Below, piece after piece: positions 63,512 through 64,000 of a stretch of 64,000 bases of DNA. Location of the stretch: the NCBI RefSeq assembly GCF_000023465.1, contig NC_014041.1, positions 3,230,001-3,294,000 on the forward strand. Direction: 5' to 3'. Source of the DNA: Zunongwangia profunda SM-A87 (GTDB lineage Bacteria; Bacteroidota; Bacteroidia; Flavobacteriales; Flavobacteriaceae). The notes under the pieces are model-generated. The model was not told where the DNA came from, did not search any database, and worked only from the letters and a program-made list of their open reading frames with translations. Position 1 is the stretch's first letter; each line of letters begins with the position of its first letter. A program made the position numbers and the translations under genes.

Positions 63512-64000
63512 ATGAACTCGAATTTAACTGCTATAGTAACCGGTGGTAACGCCGGACTAGGATTTGCCACAGCTAAAAAACTTTGTAATGAAGGAATAAC
63601 TACATACGTTATTGGCCGAAACAAAGAAAAAACTTTAAAAGCCTGCGAAGAAATTGGCGAATACGCAAAACCATTTATTTTAGATTTAACCGATTTGGAT
63701 AAAATCCCTGCGGCGATTACCGAAATTGCTAAAGAAGCAGGCAGAATCGACATCCTGGTTAATAATGCAGGAATCAACATGAAAAAAGAATTTCTGGAAG
63801 TCGAAAATGATGAATTTCAGAACATCTTGCATACAAATGTTACCAGCGTTTTTGCTATAAGCCGGGAAGTTGCAAAAGTGATGAAGGAAAACGGCAAAGG
63901 AAGTATTATCAACATCAGTTCAATGGCTGCGCAATACGGAATTCCACATGTTATTGCCTATTCTGCAAGTAAGACTGCGGTAGAAGGTATGACCAGAGCT
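63512..64000 (+). CDS. SDR-family oxidoreductase, 3' end outside window
   Basis: 163 codons are visible. Classical short-chain dehydrogenase: AIVTGGNAGLGFATAKKLC (TGxxxGxG), ILVNNAGIN (NNAG), SIINISSMAAQ with the catalytic Ser and YSASKTAVEG (YxxxK). It starts 7 bp after GH67. By position it could be a fructuronate/mannonate or gluconate 5-dehydrogenase-type reductase continuing from UxaC; the specificity cannot be read from the sequence. Confidence 0.88.
   Translation, partial: MNSNLTAIVTGGNAGLGFATAKKLCNEGITTYVIGRNKEKTLKACEEIGEYAKPFILDLTDLDKIPAAITEIAKEAGRIDILVNNAGINMKKEFLEVENDEFQNILHTNVTSVFAISREVAKVMKENGKGSIINISSMAAQYGIPHVIAYSASKTAVEGMTRA

Noticed and set aside
1..64000. tRNA, rRNA and replication origin signals
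   Set aside because: No cloverleaf with a GTTC T-loop in a gene-free interval, no rRNA signature and no dnaA/parS cluster were recognised by eye; a tRNAscan or Rfam search would be decisive.

Overview
The window looks like a chromosomal segment of a Flavobacteriaceae member (Bacteroidota). The reasons are AT-rich DNA with A-rich leaders instead of strong Shine-Dalgarno sites, promoter-like TTG-N19/20-TAnnTTTG elements, many SpII lipoproteins, a type IX secretion (T9SS) C-terminal sorting domain, a TonB-dependent receptor and a xylan-degradation locus. The genus cannot be fixed from sequence alone; it resembles the marine Gramella/Zunongwangia/Salegentibacter type.

Layout. 1-5.7 kb: molybdenum supply and cofactor genes (MoeB-rhodanese fusion, modA, a di-Mop protein, modB, modC, moeA), interrupted by a 297-bp tandem repeat. 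5.8-9.9 kb, opposite strand: a Tat-exported molybdo-iron-sulfur flavoenzyme of the PaoABC/xanthine dehydrogenase family, the likely consumer of that cofactor. 10.1-14.1 kb: two Gfo/Idh/MocA oxidoreductases and a double DUF1080 lipoprotein, probably an oxidative glycoside route. 14.6-15.1 kb: wreck of an outer-membrane barrel gene. 15.7-18.5 kb: xylA and xylB. 19.0-20.1 kb: a lipoprotein formylglycine-generating enzyme.

20.4-38.1 kb is the accessory hotspot. A small T9SS-sorted protein precedes a 2141-residue Rhs/SpvB/VCBS protein whose C-terminal tip is a TNT-type NAD glycohydrolase toxin, followed by a probable immunity gene. Downstream lies a graveyard or reservoir of displaced toxin tips and immunity genes: a decayed tip, a tip still attached to a near-identical copy of the Rhs core, a second TNT-immunity copy split by an IS5-like element, and four tips of which three carry HExxH zinc-protease motifs and one has lost it. 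Several immunity candidates beside the protease tips are lipoproteins or have signal peptides. Repeat boundaries fall at the core/tip junction, showing how tips are swapped.

38.2-44.5 kb: a persulfide dioxygenase-rhodanese fusion and a likely metal-uptake group (His-rich DUF4625 lipoprotein, TonB receptor, two small membrane proteins). 44.6-64 kb: a glucuronoxylan utilisation locus without SusC/SusD: xylose symporter, CE15 glucuronoyl esterase, SGNH esterase, aldose epimerase, sialate-O-acetylesterase-like esterase, GH43, a LacI regulator, TRAP transporter, uronate isomerase, GH3, GH67 alpha-glucuronidase and an SDR. Together they would deacetylate and debranch xylan fragments, import (methyl)glucuronate and xylose, and feed them into uronate isomerase and XylA/XylB. 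A shared promoter element links xylBA with the symporter, and palindromic GCAAYCGRTTGC-like operators link the LacI regulator with the GH3/GH67 divergon.
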